Assembly (NCBI GenBank): GCA_937859105.1
Contig: CALMAD010000069.1
Location: 1-6,632 of the forward strand
Origin: an uncultured Propionibacteriaceae bacterium
GTDB lineage: Bacteria; Actinomycetota; Actinomycetes; Propionibacteriales; Propionibacteriaceae
Reading direction: 5' to 3'
Length of the DNA: 6,632 bases
Position numbers and translations under genes: made by a program. Below, piece after piece: positions 5,984 to 6,632 of the stretch. The notes beneath the pieces were generated by a model. The model ran no database searches. It was not told the DNA's origin and was given only the letters and a program-made list of their open reading frames with translations. Every line of letters starts with the position of its first letter. The first letter of the stretch is position 1.

Positions 5984-6632
5984 GTGCCGCTCACCAGTTC
6001 CCCCGAGAAGCCGCAGCCGCTGCGCACGGTGGTGGCTGCCCTCAAGGACTGGGTGGAGCGCACGAACGCGATCTGGGTCGAGGGGCAACTCATCGAGATC
6101 CGGCGGCGGGCCGGGGCGTCCCTGCACTTCCTGCGGCTGCGCGACACGCTGGCCGAGGTGTCGGTGACGATCTCGGCGTCCACCGCGGTGCTCGACGCCG
6201 CGGGCCCGTTGACCGAGGGCACGGTCGTCGCCGCGTGGGTGCGGCCGACGCTGTGGCCGAAGTCCGGCTCGCTGACGTTCGAGTGCCGCGACATCCGGCC
6301 GTCCGGGGAGGGGCGCCTGCTGGCGCACCTCGAGCAGCGCAAGCGCGCCCTGCAGGCCGAGGGGCTCTTCGACCCGGCGCGGAAGCGGCGGCTGCCGTTC
6401 CTCCCCCGTGTGATCGGCCTCGTCACCGCCGAGGGGTCGGCGGCTGAGCGCGACGTCGTCGAGAACATCCGGCGCCGGTGGCCGGCGGCCGTGCTGCGCA
6501 TCGAGCACGCGCTCGTCCAGGGCGAGAAGGCGGCCCTGCAGGTGGCCGACGCGCTCCGCGCGCTCGATCGAGACGAGCAGGTCGACGTCATCATCGTCGC
6601 CCGCGGCGGCGGCTCGCTGGAGGATCTGCTGC
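5984..6632 (+). CDS. xseA: Exonuclease VII large subunit, 5' part
   Basis: The first 216 codons are visible and the gene runs off the right edge; the family is usually 400-450 residues. XseA with XseB forms exonuclease VII, which degrades single-stranded DNA from both ends. Residues about 10-105 form the N-terminal OB-fold DNA-binding domain ([11 protein letters not shown] at 29-39, then SLHFLRLRD at 46-54). The catalytic domain begins near residue 110 with the marker sequences [19 protein letters not shown] (123-141), [15 protein letters not shown] (144-158), ALVQGEKAA (176-184) and [11 protein letters not shown] (205-215). The GTG at 5984 gives the expected distance to the OB-fold, and the TANNNT hexamer supports it. 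It is divergent from ispH across 112 bp, an arrangement known in other actinobacteria; xseB would be expected downstream. Confidence 0.95.
   Translation, partial: MPLTSSPEKPQPLRTVVAALKDWVERTNAIWVEGQLIEIRRRAGASLHFLRLRDTLAEVSVTISASTAVLDAAGPLTEGTVVAAWVRPTLWPKSGSLTFECRDIRPSGEGRLLAHLEQRKRALQAEGLFDPARKRRLPFLPRVIGLVTAEGSAAERDVVENIRRRWPAAVLRIEHALVQGEKAALQVADALRALDRDEQVDVIIVARGGGSLEDLL

Noticed and set aside
5872..6594. Upstream extension of the ispH frame
   Set aside because: It runs antisense through xseA. IspH proteins begin a few residues before the GYCAGVDRA motif, as with the start at 5871.
1..6632. Search for tRNA or rRNA genes, riboswitches, CRISPR repeats, transposase genes, toxin-antitoxin or defence genes
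   Set aside because: Nothing recognisable was seen; genes fill almost the whole window and each has a housekeeping or known-family assignment.

Overview
The window is GC-rich throughout, with strong G/C bias at third codon positions. It carries a tetrapyrrole (heme) biosynthesis cluster next to an ispH/xseA divergent pair. The base composition, the GTG starts, the TANNNT promoters without ribosome binding sites, the DinB-like TIGR03086-type gene and the ispH<>xseA arrangement all point to an actinobacterium. The order hemCD-hemB-(two other genes)-hemL resembles the hem cluster I recall from Propionibacterium, so a member of the Propionibacteriaceae or a relative is my best guess. That placement is inference.

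Layout, left to right. Positions 1-939 hold the 3' part of an apparent hemC-hemD fusion gene: the end of hydroxymethylbilane synthase followed without a stop by uroporphyrinogen-III synthase. It is joined by a 1-nt overlap to hemB (939-1916, porphobilinogen synthase). hemB overlaps by 4 nt a small gene for a TIGR03086/mycothiol-isomerase-like metal-binding protein (1913-2506). A 12-bp-stem hairpin then separates this unit from a CPBP-family intramembrane protease gene (2580-3500). hemL (3543-4850, glutamate-1-semialdehyde aminotransferase) follows with its own promoter. ispH (4906-5871, minus strand) converges on hemL across a 55-bp gap containing two hairpins and a 13-bp tandem duplication. 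xseA (from 5984, plus strand, cut off by the window end) diverges from ispH across 112 bp. No gene-free stretch exceeds 112 bp.

How the genes work together. HemL makes 5-aminolevulinate by the C5 pathway, HemB condenses two of these to porphobilinogen, and HemC plus HemD turn four porphobilinogens into uroporphyrinogen III, the precursor of heme, siroheme and cobalamin. The TIGR03086 protein and the CPBP protease sit inside this pathway cluster without a known role in it. IspH (last step of the MEP isoprenoid pathway) and XseA (exonuclease VII large subunit) are housekeeping genes of other pathways.

I found no mobile element, CRISPR array, RNA gene or defence system. The content is mostly ordinary. 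The points most worth a second look are three starts (hemL, ispH, xseA) that each lie exactly 7 nt after a TANNNT hexamer, the two unexplained genes between hemB and hemL, the HemC-HemD fusion, the hybrid metal site of HemB, and the small DNA structures in the intergenic gaps.
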